Positions 9,043 through 19,525 of a stretch of DNA of 64,000 nt are shown here, in pieces. Source of the stretch: Clostridium manihotivorum (GTDB taxonomy: Bacteria > Bacillota > Clostridia > Clostridiales > Clostridiaceae). The notes beneath the pieces are model-generated. The model was given only the letters and a program-made list of their open reading frames with translations. It ran no database searches and had not been told where the DNA came from. Made by a program: the position numbers and the translations under genes. Numbering within the stretch: position 1 is the stretch's first letter; each line of letters begins with the position of its first letter. Location of the stretch: NCBI RefSeq assembly GCF_004015185.1, contig NZ_CP025746.1, positions 4,481,776 through 4,545,775 on the forward strand, given 5' to 3'.

Positions 9043-10240
9043 TATATGTTGCAAGATGAAAATTTCGATATGATATTTAGGTAAGAACATCCATTAATAT
9101 AAGATAACTAAAATATCCAAACTAGAATATAAAATAAAAATTATAGCGAGGTTTTAAATATGGATATTTTGATTCTTAATAAGATTGCTGGGCATGAAGA
9201 TGATATAAACGAGTTAAAATCAGCTTTAAAAAAGACTAAAAACACAAGGTTATATAAAAGATATTCTGTTTTACTTAAGCATTTTGATGGATTTACAAAT
9301 AGAAAAATAGCTGAAATGGAGAATCTAGAAGAACATACTGTTTCTACATATATAAAAAATTATAAATCAAAAGGAATAGATGGATTAAATATTGGCCACG
9401 GCGGCGGAGCGCAAAGAAAATCAATTCACTTCAAGAGAAGCTCATTGTAGAAACTATAACTACAAAAACTCCAGAAGATGTAGGCTTCGAATCTAAAATG
9501 AATTGGACTATTGAATTAGTGAGGCAATGGGTTATTAAAGAATTTAATATAAATATGTCACATAGAGGAATAGCATATGTACTTCATAGATTAAATTTAA
9601 GTTATACTAGACCTACTTACGTCTTAGCGAAAGCTGATAAAGAAAAGCAAGAAATTTTTAAAAGTGACTTTAAAGCTTTAAAAAAATGCCTCAATGGCTT
9701 AGTTGATACCATCTTATTTGAAGATGAATCAATGATTAGAGATTATCAAGCAATTCAAAAGAGCTGGTTTATAAGAGGACAACAAAGGAAAATTCCTACG
9801 TTCGGTAAAAATGCAGGTGTTAAACTTATGGGAATATTGGATTACGAGACTGGTAACGTATATTGCGAGGAACATGAAAGATATGACGCTAAGATATTTA
9901 ATGACTTTTTAGAAAACGTACTTAAGCAGTATCCAAAAGGAAAAATTGTTGTGGTATTAGACAATGCTAAGATTCATCATGCAAAGCTGATTCAGCCATT
10001 TCTTAATAGAGTTAAAGATAGGCTTGAATTGATGTTTTTACCACCGTATAGTCCAGAAATGAATCTTATAGAGGGGTTATGGGGATGGCTAAAGGCATCT
10101 GTTATTAACAATGTCTTTTATAAATCTCTGCCACAAGTTAGAACTGCAATTCAAAAGTTTATAAGTAACATAAATAAGGTTCCTACTCAAACAATAGACA
10201 GGCTATGTGTTAGATTGTAGAAACCAATTTGCAATATATA
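9043..10240 (+). mobile_element. IS630-family insertion sequence, copy A
   Basis: A 1,198-bp element bounded by imperfect terminal inverted repeats (TATATGTTGCAAG at the left, TTTGCAATATATA at the right) and flanked by TA on both sides (9041-9042 and 10241-10242), the target duplication typical of IS630/Tc1 elements. It is almost identical to copy B at 18324-19523 but in opposite orientation, and is 2 bp shorter because of single-base differences in two A-tracts. It splits the immunity gene of RHS module 2. Confidence 0.9.
9160..10220 (+). pseudogene. IS630-family transposase, frameshifted (copy A)
   Basis: The N-terminal 96 codons (9160-9450) hold a helix-turn-helix (FDGFTNRKIAEMENLEEHTV). 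After a CGCAAAG run that has three As where copy B has four, the frame shifts. The catalytic part then runs 9498-10220 with the DDE residues in LFEDES, VVLDNAKIHH and SPEMNLIEGLWGWLK. One added base would give a single 353-residue protein, the usual IS630 length. As it stands copy A should not make a full transposase unless frameshifting occurs. Confidence 0.85.
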
Positions 10241-10296
10241 TATATGAATCTTAGAAATATTTCTCACTTATTATCACCTCTTAAATGATTATAATA

Positions 10297-11745
10297 TTAT
10301 CTCATTGTATTCTTAACATCATGTAACCACTTTAATGTTGCATGTTTTAACACTTCGTTATCATGATAAACATTATGAATAGCTTTTTCAATATGATGAA
10401 CACCTACAGACCTAGAACCATGTGGTATTTCACGGGCCCACCTATTTGTATAAATTCTATGTTGCTCTTTTGTTAACGCAACTGACAACATTCTTCTTGG
10501 TTTTACACCTAACGTCCTAGCAAATATTTTTTCAACTAAATGATGTGTCTCCAATCCCATTCCTTTAACCGCAGCCTTGACCTTATGATAACGTCCAATT
10601 AACTCTCCAGCTCTTGCAGCTTCTCGAACAACATGAACAGTTTCTTCCATAACATGAGCAGCCTTAATTCCATGAGCTACAGTTGAACCTATGCCAGTTG
10701 GATCTGCAAAACTAACTGCATACAGAAGTACCCATCCAAATTTAGCGACTGAAGGAGATGCTACAAATTCAGCTACATCTGCTGCCATAAATAAAGCATC
10801 TAATATCCAGTCCCCATCAAGATCAGCATGATTCACAGGATTATTCCTACAGTAAGCAAACATATTAGCAGTTAATAACTCACCAGTACTTCCTGTTATG
10901 GTATCTGCATTAACAAACCTTCCCCAATCAGGATTATAGTATCTACTTTGTAGATAATAAAGTCCTGTCTCACTATCATACCTATAGCCTCTATATCTAT
11001 AAGGATTCTTCACTCCTACAGTATCCTTAAGACTTCCCGTTATAGATACTAGTTTTCCCCAAGTATCATAACTATAGCTTACTACTTGTGTTCCGCTACC
11101 GTCAACAATACCTATTATATCTCCCTGTCCGTTTCGGATGTAGAAGTATTCTGTACCGTTTAGGTTCATACTAACTAAGTCGTTACTGCTGTCATATGTG
11201 TAGTAGATTTTATCTGTCCCATTAGTTTCGTAGGTTACCTTATCTCCAACTAAATGATACTTAGTTACTACTCCATTTACTTTTTTCTCTGTACGTATCC
11301 CTGCATCATCGTATTTATAGGATATAGTTTGGCTGCCGTTTGAAATGGTACTTAACTGGCGTCCTTCTTCCCATGTATAGGTATTTCCATCATAAGTTAA
11401 TGGGTTACCTATCTCGTCATAGGTTATAGCTTTTCCATTATAGGATGTTAGCTTATCCTTCCAGTTTGCATCGTCATAGCCATAGTTTATAGTATTTAAT
11501 GGGTTTGCTGGAGTAAGGGATGTATATCCATATTCCGTCTTACTCTTTATGTTTCCTCCATCATCATAGCTATATACTATAGTCTTGCTTGAAAGCTGAT
11601 TATCTTCTCTTATAAGCTCATTAAGTTCGTTGTAGTAATACTTTATAATGCTTCCAGATTGAGTGATAGTATCTATATTCCCAGACTTATCATAGGTATA
11701 GGTTATATTACTTCCGTTGTTGCTTACAGTGCTTACTTTAAAAAA
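10297..11745 (-). CDS. Orphan RHS core with HNH-like toxin tip (module 2)
   Basis: Open from about 11745, where homology to the main RHS gene begins inside VSTVSNNGSNITYTYDK, to 10297. It contains several YD repeats, the RYRGYRYDSETGLYYLQSR junction and NHADLDGDW, then a unique tip of about 180 residues. The tip contains LETHHLVEKIFARTLG and LTKEQHRIYTNRW followed by VHHIEKAI. A His-His pair followed by a later conserved His is the pattern of HNH/EndoVII-fold toxin nucleases (LHH/GHH-like). Naming the exact family needs a profile search. No own start site at the 5' break. The cognate immunity gene immediately downstream is split by IS630. Confidence 0.75.
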   Translation of the reverse strand, partial: FFKVSTVSNNGSNITYTYDKSGNIDTITQSGSIIKYYYNELNELIREDNQLSSKTIVYSYDDGGNIKSKTEYGYTSLTPANPLNTINYGYDDANWKDKLTSYNGKAITYDEIGNPLTYDGNTYTWEEGRQLSTISNGSQTISYKYDDAGIRTEKKVNGVVTKYHLVGDKVTYETNGTDKIYYTYDSSNDLVSMNLNGTEYFYIRNGQGDIIGIVDGSGTQVVSYSYDTWGKLVSITGSLKDTVGVKNPYRYRGYRYDSETGLYYLQSRYYNPDWGRFVNADTITGSTGELLTANMFAYCRNNPVNHADLDGDWILDALFMAADVAEFVASPSVAKFGWVLLYAVSFADPTGIGSTVAHGIKAAHVMEETVHVVREAARAGELIGRYHKVKAAVKGMGLETHHLVEKIFARTLGVKPRRMLSVALTKEQHRIYTNRWAREIPHGSRSVGVHHIEKAIHNVYHDNEVLKHATLKWLHDVKNTMR

Positions 11746-11810
11746 TAATTGCAGATGAAAACTTTTTTCTATTTATATTTTCTCCTTCCTTTTACTTACT
11801 TTTTGAAAAA

Positions 11811-11841
11811 GAAAAAGGGTAACGATTTGAACGTTAACCCT
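11811..11841 (-). terminator. Module-boundary hairpin terminator
   Basis: The minus strand reads AGGGTTAACGTTCAAATCG then TTACCCT and TTTTTCTTTTTC: a stem of about ten pairs closed by a short loop and followed by a T-run. It terminates the membrane immunity pair (11858-12416) and lies about 65 bases before the RHS homology of module 2 starts. Confidence 0.8.
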
Positions 11842-11857
11842 AAATGTTACTACAGTA

Positions 11858-12130
11858 TTATATATTTAATTTTTTTGAAGAGTACAAATATGTAATCTCA
11901 TACGTATCATTTTCAGTCACCAAATTAAATTCATCATTTGCTTCTTTGACTGTTATATACATATTGAAATTAATTAGTCTATTAGGATTTAGTAGTCTTG
12001 CTCTTACTTTAATACCATTTAAAAAATAGTAAATACATCTGTTGAGCACACTATTAATGAGCTTCCATACAATCTTTACCAATATATTCTTATAAATAAA
12101 TTTAAATAATATCAAAACCTTTTTCCGCAA
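11858..12130 (-). CDS. Small protein, second gene of the main RHS immunity pair (tentative)
   Basis: A 90-codon frame overlapping the end of 12102-12416 by 29 bp. It starts with a hydrophobic, basic stretch (ILFKFIYKNILVKIVWKLI) that may be a membrane anchor, then a soluble beta-rich part ending in ENDTYEITYLYSSKK. The start shown is a TTG without a clear ribosome binding site, so translation may be coupled to the upstream gene or begin further in. It lies between the membrane protein and the boundary terminator. Function unknown; an accessory immunity role is inferred from position. Confidence 0.5.
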   Translation of the reverse strand: MRKKVLILFKFIYKNILVKIVWKLINSVLNRCIYYFLNGIKVRARLLNPNRLINFNMYITVKEANDEFNLVTENDTYEITYLYSSKKLNI

Positions 12131-12416
12131 ACATTAGTATGAGCATAACTATAATTGTAATCAACGTTGATTGGGTCGATAATATTATTAGATCAAGAAA
12201 TGCTATTCTGCCTTGCTCCCTTATCCCATGATATCTTACAAATACTACTTGGAATAGTGCCCATCCCATACCCAATGATATCCCTATAAGTACTGGAACA
12301 TTTGTACTAAAAGGCTCATTATTACTTCTGCTTAATAAATACATCCAGCCCTCAAAAAAAATCAGCGAGCCAATTGTACATAATAAGAATTGCATTAGAC
12401 GTTTGAGTAAATCCAT
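12102..12416 (-). CDS. Membrane protein, candidate immunity to the main RHS tip
   Basis: A 104-residue protein with three hydrophobic segments (about residues 8-28, 41-60 and 77-98: LLCTIGSLIFFEGWMYLL, VPVLIGISLGMGWALFQV, STLITIIVMLILMFA). The ATG at 12414-12416 has AGGAG eight bases upstream; a GTG three codons earlier is too close to it. It begins 55 bases after the stop of the main RHS gene and is followed by an overlapping small gene and a terminator. Position makes it the likely immunity protein. A membrane location fits a tip that is itself rich in hydrophobic segments. Confidence 0.65.
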   Translation of the reverse strand: MDLLKRLMQFLLCTIGSLIFFEGWMYLLSRSNNEPFSTNVPVLIGISLGMGWALFQVVFVRYHGIREQGRIAFLDLIILSTQSTLITIIVMLILMFAEKGFDII

Positions 12417-12471
12417 TTCTATCACTCCTACATAGTAACTTGAAATAAGTTTACATATTTTATTATTTTAT

Positions 12472-15400
12472 TTAGTAAAATATATCCTTTATTCCGCTTA
12501 TATTGCTCTTTATGGTCTTAAATGTCTTATATTTTTTTATGTTATATCCTTTGGTGAATATATTCTTAACACCATTTATACCTTTCCATGTAACAGGATT
12601 TTTATTAAGCACACCATTTTTATATGTATATGTTCGTTTGTTTATAAACTTTGAAGCTGAATAATCTCCTGCAGCTAAACCAGATGATAAACCAACAGAA
12701 AAATCACAAACTCCATAAACTATTCCTCCAACCTTTTTACCATAAGCTTTTTGCATTTGATTTTTTATTAAATTATTTTTACCAACATTGTTTTCTCTTC
12801 CTCTAACTATGTTATATGCATCCATAGCTCCTGAAACTATATGATTTGCTCCATATATAGCAGCACCAACGATGATAATTGGGTTTCCGGTTGAAACCGC
12901 ACCAGCGACCATTGCAACTCCAGCTGTAAATTCTCCTACAGCTTTTATGAGCTTTATAGCTGACTTAAATGACCAAAGTCCATCTTGGTCTTCTCTGTTA
13001 ATTGGGTCATTAAGACAGTAAGCAAACATATTAGCAGTTAATAACTCACCAGTGCTTCCTGTTATGGTATCAGCATTAACAAATCTTCCCCACTCAGGAC
13101 TATAATATCTTGATTGTAGATAATATAACCCTGTCTCGGTATCATACCTATATCCTCTATATCTATAAGGATTCTTCACTCCTATTGTATCCTTTAAAGT
13201 TCCCGTTATAGATAAAAGTTTTCCCCAAGAATCATAACTATAGCTTACTACCTGTGTTCCGCTACCGTCAATAAGACCTATTATATCTCCTTGTCCGTTT
13301 CGGATGTAGAAGTATTCTGTACCGTTTAGGTTCATGCTAACTAGGTCATTACTGCTGTCATAGCTGTAGTAGATTTTATCTGTTCCATTAGTTTCGTAGG
13401 TTACCTTATCTCCTACTAAATGATACTTAGTTACTACTCCATTTACTTTTTTCTCTGTACGTATCCCTGCATCATCATATTTGTATGATATTGTTTGGCT
13501 ACCGTTTGAAATGGTACTTAACTGGCGTCCTTCTTCCCATGTATAGGTATTTCCATCATAAGTTAATGGGTTACCTATCTCGTCATAGGTTATAGCTTTT
13601 CCATTATAGGACGTTAGCTTATCCTTCCAGTTTGCATCGTCATAGCTATAATTTATACTATTTACTGGGTTTGCTGGAGTAAGGGATGTATATCCATATT
13701 CCGTCTTACTCTTTATGTTTCCTCCATCATCATAGCTATATACAATAGTTTTACCTGAACTCTGATTATCTTCTCTTATAAGCTCATTAAGTTCGTTGTA
13801 GTAATACTTTATATTACCTCCAGACTGAGTGATAGTATCTATATTCCCAGACTTATCATAGGCATAGGTTATATTACTTCCGTTGTTGCTTACTGTCCCT
13901 ACCTTAAAGGTAGTATTTCCATCTGTTCCAGGTATATAAGTATAGTTTGTGTTATACGCAGTAGTTGTATTAATACTTTTACTTGAAATTCTTCCTATTG
14001 CATCATATTGGATACTTAGGGAGTTTCCACTATTTAAATTAACCTTTGTTGGTTTTCTATCACGATCATAGGAGTACATGGTTGTATAACTATTACTTCC
14101 TATAATATCTGTAAGTTTGCTTACATTATCGTTTAAGTCAAAATCAAACTTTGTTGTATTTCCAGTAGAATCACTTACCTTCACAAGTCTATCTGACAGA
14201 TCATATATGTATCTATATTTCACGCCATTAACTTTATCTTCTTTAAAGCCAAGGTTTCCTGATCCATCATATTGATAACTAAACCTTACTTGATCATTAA
14301 AGCTTTTTGCTATAACTCTATATAGATCATCATAGGTACTCGATACTTTTTGTCCATTTCCATAAGTAGAATCATTAAGTTGTCCTGTTCTAGTATCATA
14401 ATTATTTGTTATAAGTCTTTGACTACCAACATCCACAGTTTTGTTATTACCTAGAGAATCATATCCAAAGTTATAACTAAAGCCATTATGAGTGATAACT
14501 TTTATCCTATCATTTTCATAAGTATAACCATTTGTTATGCTTCTTCCATCTACACTCTTTGATACAGTTGTAAGTCTGTCGTTATCATCATACTGGTAGT
14601 TTGTAACCTTCCCGTTTGCATCAACAAGGTTATCAAGAACACCTTTTGTTTCATTGTAGTTATAAGTTACAGTGTTTCCAGAACTGTCTGTTAAGGTGTT
14701 TAAATAGTTTCCGCTAGCAGTATAAACAGCAGACGTTCTGCTTGTTAAGGAACCTTGTCCTACAGTTGAGGTTTTAGGATTTCCATAGGAATCATATTCA
14801 AAACCATATACCATAGGTGTAAAAGATTGAATTTGTAAGTCTTGTATTAATCCTTTATACATCCCGTCTGCAGTCCAGTTACTCTTAGCTACATAACTGT
14901 TAGCTCTAGGTATACTATCAGGTAGTTGAAGCTGATTCTCTCCAACTAGATTGTAGTTTTTATACATCTTAGTATAGCCCTTACTATCTACCTCAATAGA
15001 CCAAAAAGCATTTTCTCCAATAGTAATAGCATTAGCTACGGCTAATTTATACTCAACTCCACTTTTTCTAATCCTAATTGACAAAGTAGTACTTGTGCCT
15101 TCATTAGAAATAATAATGTTGTCTTGTCCTCCACCGTTACCGAAATCAAGAATTCTTGACCAAGCATTTAAAGAGTCCCATCTAGCTTTAAAAGAAATAG
15201 CAAACCCGTTTGAATATGAATAATTCGTTGCTCCTAAGTTAACATAATCGGAAGTGGCTCCAGAAAATGTCTTACTTCCTTCTAGCAGAGTATTGGTAGC
15301 ATCGTTACCAGCAGATGTAGCCTTTGTAATATTGTGCTTTTTAGCACTACTATCATTGTTATCATACTCGTAGTTAAACTCACTACCCTTAGCATCTATT

Positions 15401-18321
15401 AACTTAACCAAATCATTATTTGAACTATATTGGAATTGAGACTGCTGTTTAACTAGGTCAACAGTTGATGTAACATTACCTTTTGAATCATATTGATAGC
15501 TAGTGCCAAACTCTTCCTTATAAAGCTGAATTCCATCAAAGTAAGCCTGATTAACATTTGTATAATAATTTACTTCAACTCTTATCTGCGAATAATCAGC
15601 ATTGGCTATCAATTTCTGAGAAATAAACTGCCAGTCTGTAAAACTTCTATTAAAATCTACTTGATGCCACTCAAAGGTACTGTCTGAAGTCTTTTTAAAA
15701 CCTACAATTACAGAAAACCTTCCGTTTCCATTATCAGGAACAGACTGACCTTTAGCCCATCCTCCAGCTACAAAGGCATCGCCTTGTTTTCCAGAAACAT
15801 TAATCAGTTGATGTATATTCTTTGAAAGACTGGCATTTCCATTGATTTTAAAGGCTCTATCTCCAAGCGAAACAGGATAAGGCGCTGCTTCTGTAGAAAT
15901 AGCCTTATCATTTGAATCAGTGCTGTCACCAGCCCAGAAATCAGGCATATCTCCACCATAGGTAAAGCTGTTGTTTTCAACTAAATTATATTTATTTGCA
16001 ACACTTCCTTCCTCAAGTTGTAACGCATCAAAGTATGCAGTACCAGTATTATCTGTGATGGCAACTCCTATCCATACATTATTGTTTGTACTATCAGCTG
16101 GAAGAGTAAATGTAGTTTCATACCTATCCCAATCCTTTGTACCATTTACAAATACCTGAGAATACTTAGAATTACCTGAACCATCAAAATAACCGACAAA
16201 TATCTTTGCTCCACTGTTACTCTTTTCTGGTATATTTAAGGTTTTAATATATCCTGACAGGGTATAAGTTTTTCCTTTATCAAGTGCTATGCCCACTTGC
16301 TCAAAATCTCTTCCACCAAAATCTGTGGTGCTGGTAATTTTCATTGATTGGCTTCCAACGTATTCATCTTCCGTGGTGAATGTTTGAGTACCAACGCTGT
16401 TTCCCCACGAAGCTGCGTACCATACTGAGTTATTTTCCGCATTATGATTCCTTATATAAGAAATTGGTGTCTTTTGAAGCTTTGACTCTAGAAGCATTTT
16501 GTTCGTTTGAGCACCGCTATTACCATAACTATAATATTGTGCTTGACCATTATTGTCTAAGGTGCTCACTGTATTTCCATTATCGTTAAACTGATAGGTT
16601 TCACTTCTTTTTTTTGCATCTATAAAGGTGGTTGCATTTGAGGCATAGGATAGATTAAGTTCTTCTCCAACTGTTCCATCTACATTACTTTCTAAAAATT
16701 TTGTAACCTTATACGGAGCAATGTTATTAAATTCAAAAGAAACCTTAAGTCCATCAAAATTAGTTGCACTAGTCAACTTGTTATCATTGTCGTAGGAATA
16801 TACAGTCTTTTTTGTATCTGGATATATAATTGAAGTTAAAAGTGACCCTGTATATTCGTAGCTTGTTCTTCTCCCAGCTGGATCAATGATTGCCTTTAGA
16901 TTGCCATTAGTATCTGTTTCTAAAGTTGTTATTCTTCCTGAGCCATCTTTAATACTGTTTAAAATATTTCCATTATAATTTAAGGTTATCGTATTACTAT
17001 TACTGTCCTTTACAGTAACTAAAAAACCAGAAGAGTTGAAATTTAAAGTACCGTCATTTTTATCTCTTATTGTATAGGTTCCATCACTATTTACAGTGAG
17101 AGTTAAGTCTAATCCATCTTCATCCTTATAAGTTCCTGTTGATGAATCTAATCCAAAATAGTGGTTAGTACCATCTTCGTCTATAAAGCAATACCATTGC
17201 TTACTGTTTAGAGTTTTAGGAATCACTCTTTGACTTAGATTTAATCTCCAACCTAGTCCATACTTGTTATCTTGGCCTTTTTCACTATTGTTATATACGT
17301 GCCTTATATTAGCAGGCATCCTGCTTCCACTCATTGATAAATCTTCATGTACAAACACTAGATTACCATTATAATCATTAACCAAAGCCGTACCTGCACG
17401 ACCTACAGCTTGAGTGTGATAGTTCCAATATCCTTCTAAACCACTGTTATTTCTAAAATTCACTGTAATCATAGGTCTTAGACTTGTATAATCTTGCGAA
17501 CAATCTGATGAAAGATATTCAGTAAAGCCTTGACTCTCATTGCTATTCTTGAGCATCAATCCATTATTATTACCATTAACATACCAGTCTTTTACTGTAC
17601 TTGTGATATTCCAAGTTACGCCTGTGCCTCCATCTCCATTTACAAATCTATACTCTTCTATCTTAGAACTAGAAGTTGGTTGGTTATTCCAAGTTATCGT
17701 GTTAGAAGACCAGGCTGAATTCACCTTATGTACATTAACCTGATAATTGCTCTGTGTAGATTGGTTCAAATACATAGCTAAGTAAGCTGAGGTAACTGAG
17801 TCAGCTGAACTTAAAGTTGCAGGAAGATCAAATCTTATATATGACCTCGTATAGCCATTTCCAGCGTATCCATAACCAATGCCTAGATGCTGATTTAAAT
17901 AATAGTTAGTAGTAGGATTCGCAGAAGAAACAAAACTATCATAGATTGTCCTTGCATCTGGTGAAGTTTGAACTGGTGGATCTATTACTACAGGAAATTT
18001 TCTACTTTCATCTGACAACCAAGTACTATCCGGCATAATTGTTAGTGTGTATCCTTCCTTTGAACTACTTAGCTTTAACTTTACATCATTTGTTTTTTGT
18101 CCATTAGCATCATACATAAATGGAGCATCCATAATGAAAACTATTTTATTGTTATCTTTATTATCATAAAAGACCATTGTATTGTCTTCTTGTAACTTTG
18201 GTGTTAGGTTTTTTATTTGAAAATTCACATTAAATTGAGGATTTTCAATTTTATCTTTAATAATTATGTCTTCCTTTATCTTATCTGCAACGATATCATA
18301 CTTAATGTTAACATTTTTATA
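12472..18321 (-). pseudogene. Main RHS/YD-repeat secreted toxin, body and tip (5' end cut off by IS630)
   Basis: About 1,950 codons follow the IS. In order: a short N-terminal beta region, a DNRLRE-like domain (near residues 135-300, TIYDSFVSSANPTTNYYLNQ ... WNNQP), RHS repeats, a region with carbohydrate-binding-like jelly-roll segments (about 640-960), a LamG/concanavalin-like segment (about 1030-1190), a second long block of YD repeats, the RHS core junction (RYRGYRYDTETGLYYLQSR near 1760) and a tip of about 165 residues. The tip is hydrophobic at first (AVGEFTAGVAMVAGAVSTG) and basic at the end, suggesting a membrane-active toxin. The architecture is that of WapA-like wall-associated RHS proteins used in contact-dependent competition. 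With its signal-peptide part separated by IS630 (18324-19523) the protein should not be secreted. Confidence 0.85.
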
Positions 18322-18323
18322 TA

Positions 18324-19523
18324 TATATATTGCAAATTGGTTTCTACAATCTAACACATAGCCTGTCTATTGTTTGAGTAGGAACCTTATTTATGTTACT
18401 TATAAACTTTTGAATTGCAGTTCTAACTTGTGGCAGAGATTTATAAAAGACATTGTTAATAACAGATGCCTTTAGCCATCCCCATAACCCCTCTATAAGA
18501 TTCATTTCTGGACTATACGGTGGTAAAAACATCAATTCAAGCCTATCTTTAACTCTATTAAGAAATGGCTGAATCAGCTTTGCATGATGAATCTTAGCAT
18601 TGTCTAATACCACAACAATTTTTCCTTTTGGATACTGCTTAAGTACGTTTTCTAAAAAGTCATTAAATATCTTAGCGTCATATCTTTCATGTTCCTCGCA
18701 ATATACGTTACCAGTCTCGTAATCCAATATTCCCATAAGTTTAACACCTGCATTTTTACCGAACGTAGGAATTTTCCTTTGTTGTCCTCTTATAAACCAG
18801 CTCTTTTGAATTGCTTGATAATCTCTAATCATTGATTCATCTTCAAATAAGATGGTATCAACTAAGCCATTGAGGCATTTTTTTTAAAGCTTTAAAGTCA
18901 CTTTTAAAAATTTCTTGCTTTTCTTTATCAGCTTTCGCTAAGACGTAAGTAGGTCTAGTATAACTTAAATTTAATCTATGAAGTACATATGCTATTCCTC
19001 TATGTGACATATTTATATTAAATTCTTTAATAACCCATTGCCTCACTAATTCAATAGTCCAATTCATTTTAGATTCGAAGCCTACATCTTCTGGAGTTTT
19101 TGTAGTTATAGTTTCTACAATGAGCTTCTCTTGAAGTGAATTGATTTTCTTTTGCGCTCCGCCGCCGTGGCCAATATTTAATCCATCTATTCCTTTTGAT
19201 TTATAATTTTTTATATATGTAGAAACAGTATGTTCTTCTAGATTCTCCATTTCAGCTATTTTTCTATTTGTAAATCCATCAAAATGCTTAAGTAAAACAG
19301 AATATCTTTTATATAACCTTGTGTTTTTAGTCTTTTTTAAAGCTGATTTTAACTCGTTTATATCATCTTCATGCCCAGCAATCTTATTAAGAATCAAAAT
19401 ATCCATATTTAAAACCTCGCTATAATTTTTATTTTATATTCTAGTTTGGATATTTTAGTTATCTTATATTAATGGATGTTCTTACCTAAATATCATATCG
19501 AAATTTTCATCTTGCAACATATA
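18324..19523 (-). mobile_element. IS630-family insertion sequence, copy B
   Basis: A 1,200-bp element with ends TATATATTGCAAA (left) and CTTGCAACATATA (right), flanked by TA at 18322-18323 and 19524-19525. Removing it with one TA rejoins the RHS gene in frame as EFNDIYKNVNIKYDI. It is inverted relative to copy A, with 8 kb between them. Confidence 0.9.
18344..19406 (-). pseudogene. IS630-family transposase, frameshifted at an A8 tract (copy B)
   Basis: The frame from 19406 reads through the helix-turn-helix region and the linker as far as SDFKALKK, then meets a run of eight As (seven in copy A) and ends with MPQWLS at 18858. The catalytic part continues in another frame to 18344 with LFEDES, VVLDNAKIHH and NLIEGLWGWLK. 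With seven As the gene would be an intact 353-residue IS630 transposase. An A8 run is a plausible site for transcriptional or ribosomal slippage, so this copy may still make some full-length protein. Confidence 0.85.
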
Positions 19524-19525
19524 TA

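Larger units (their letters stand above)
8246..10267 (-). pseudogene. Immunity gene of RHS module 2, split by IS630 (Imm11/DUF1629-like)
   Basis: The native start is a GTG at 10265-10267 with GAGGTG upstream, 30 bases after the toxin stop. Nine codons later an IS630 copy (9043-10240) interrupts the gene. Deleting the IS and one TA restores a single frame (VRNISKIHIPQELNYYGKN then METIIDKSK) through to 8246, about 265 residues. Two similar halves end in ILVSTKLKNIMEDENLSGVMF and VIVSQRVRELLLKNKIKGLKF. That is the pattern of Imm11/DUF1629-type immunity proteins (end of each half: Val-Ser-x-lysine-x-leu ... FxPV). The remaining 253-codon frame from 9007 has no good ribosome binding site, so immunity is probably lost or weak. 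Confidence 0.75.

Noticed and set aside
9450-9500. IS630 frame break in copy A as a programmed frameshift
   Set aside because: Only three As are present at the break, too short for slippage; more likely a lesion or a sequence error. The A8 tract of copy B remains a candidate.
15493-17743. Several plus-strand frames of 60-70 codons inside the main RHS gene
   Set aside because: They have no ribosome binding site and lie opposite strong YD-repeat coding sequence.
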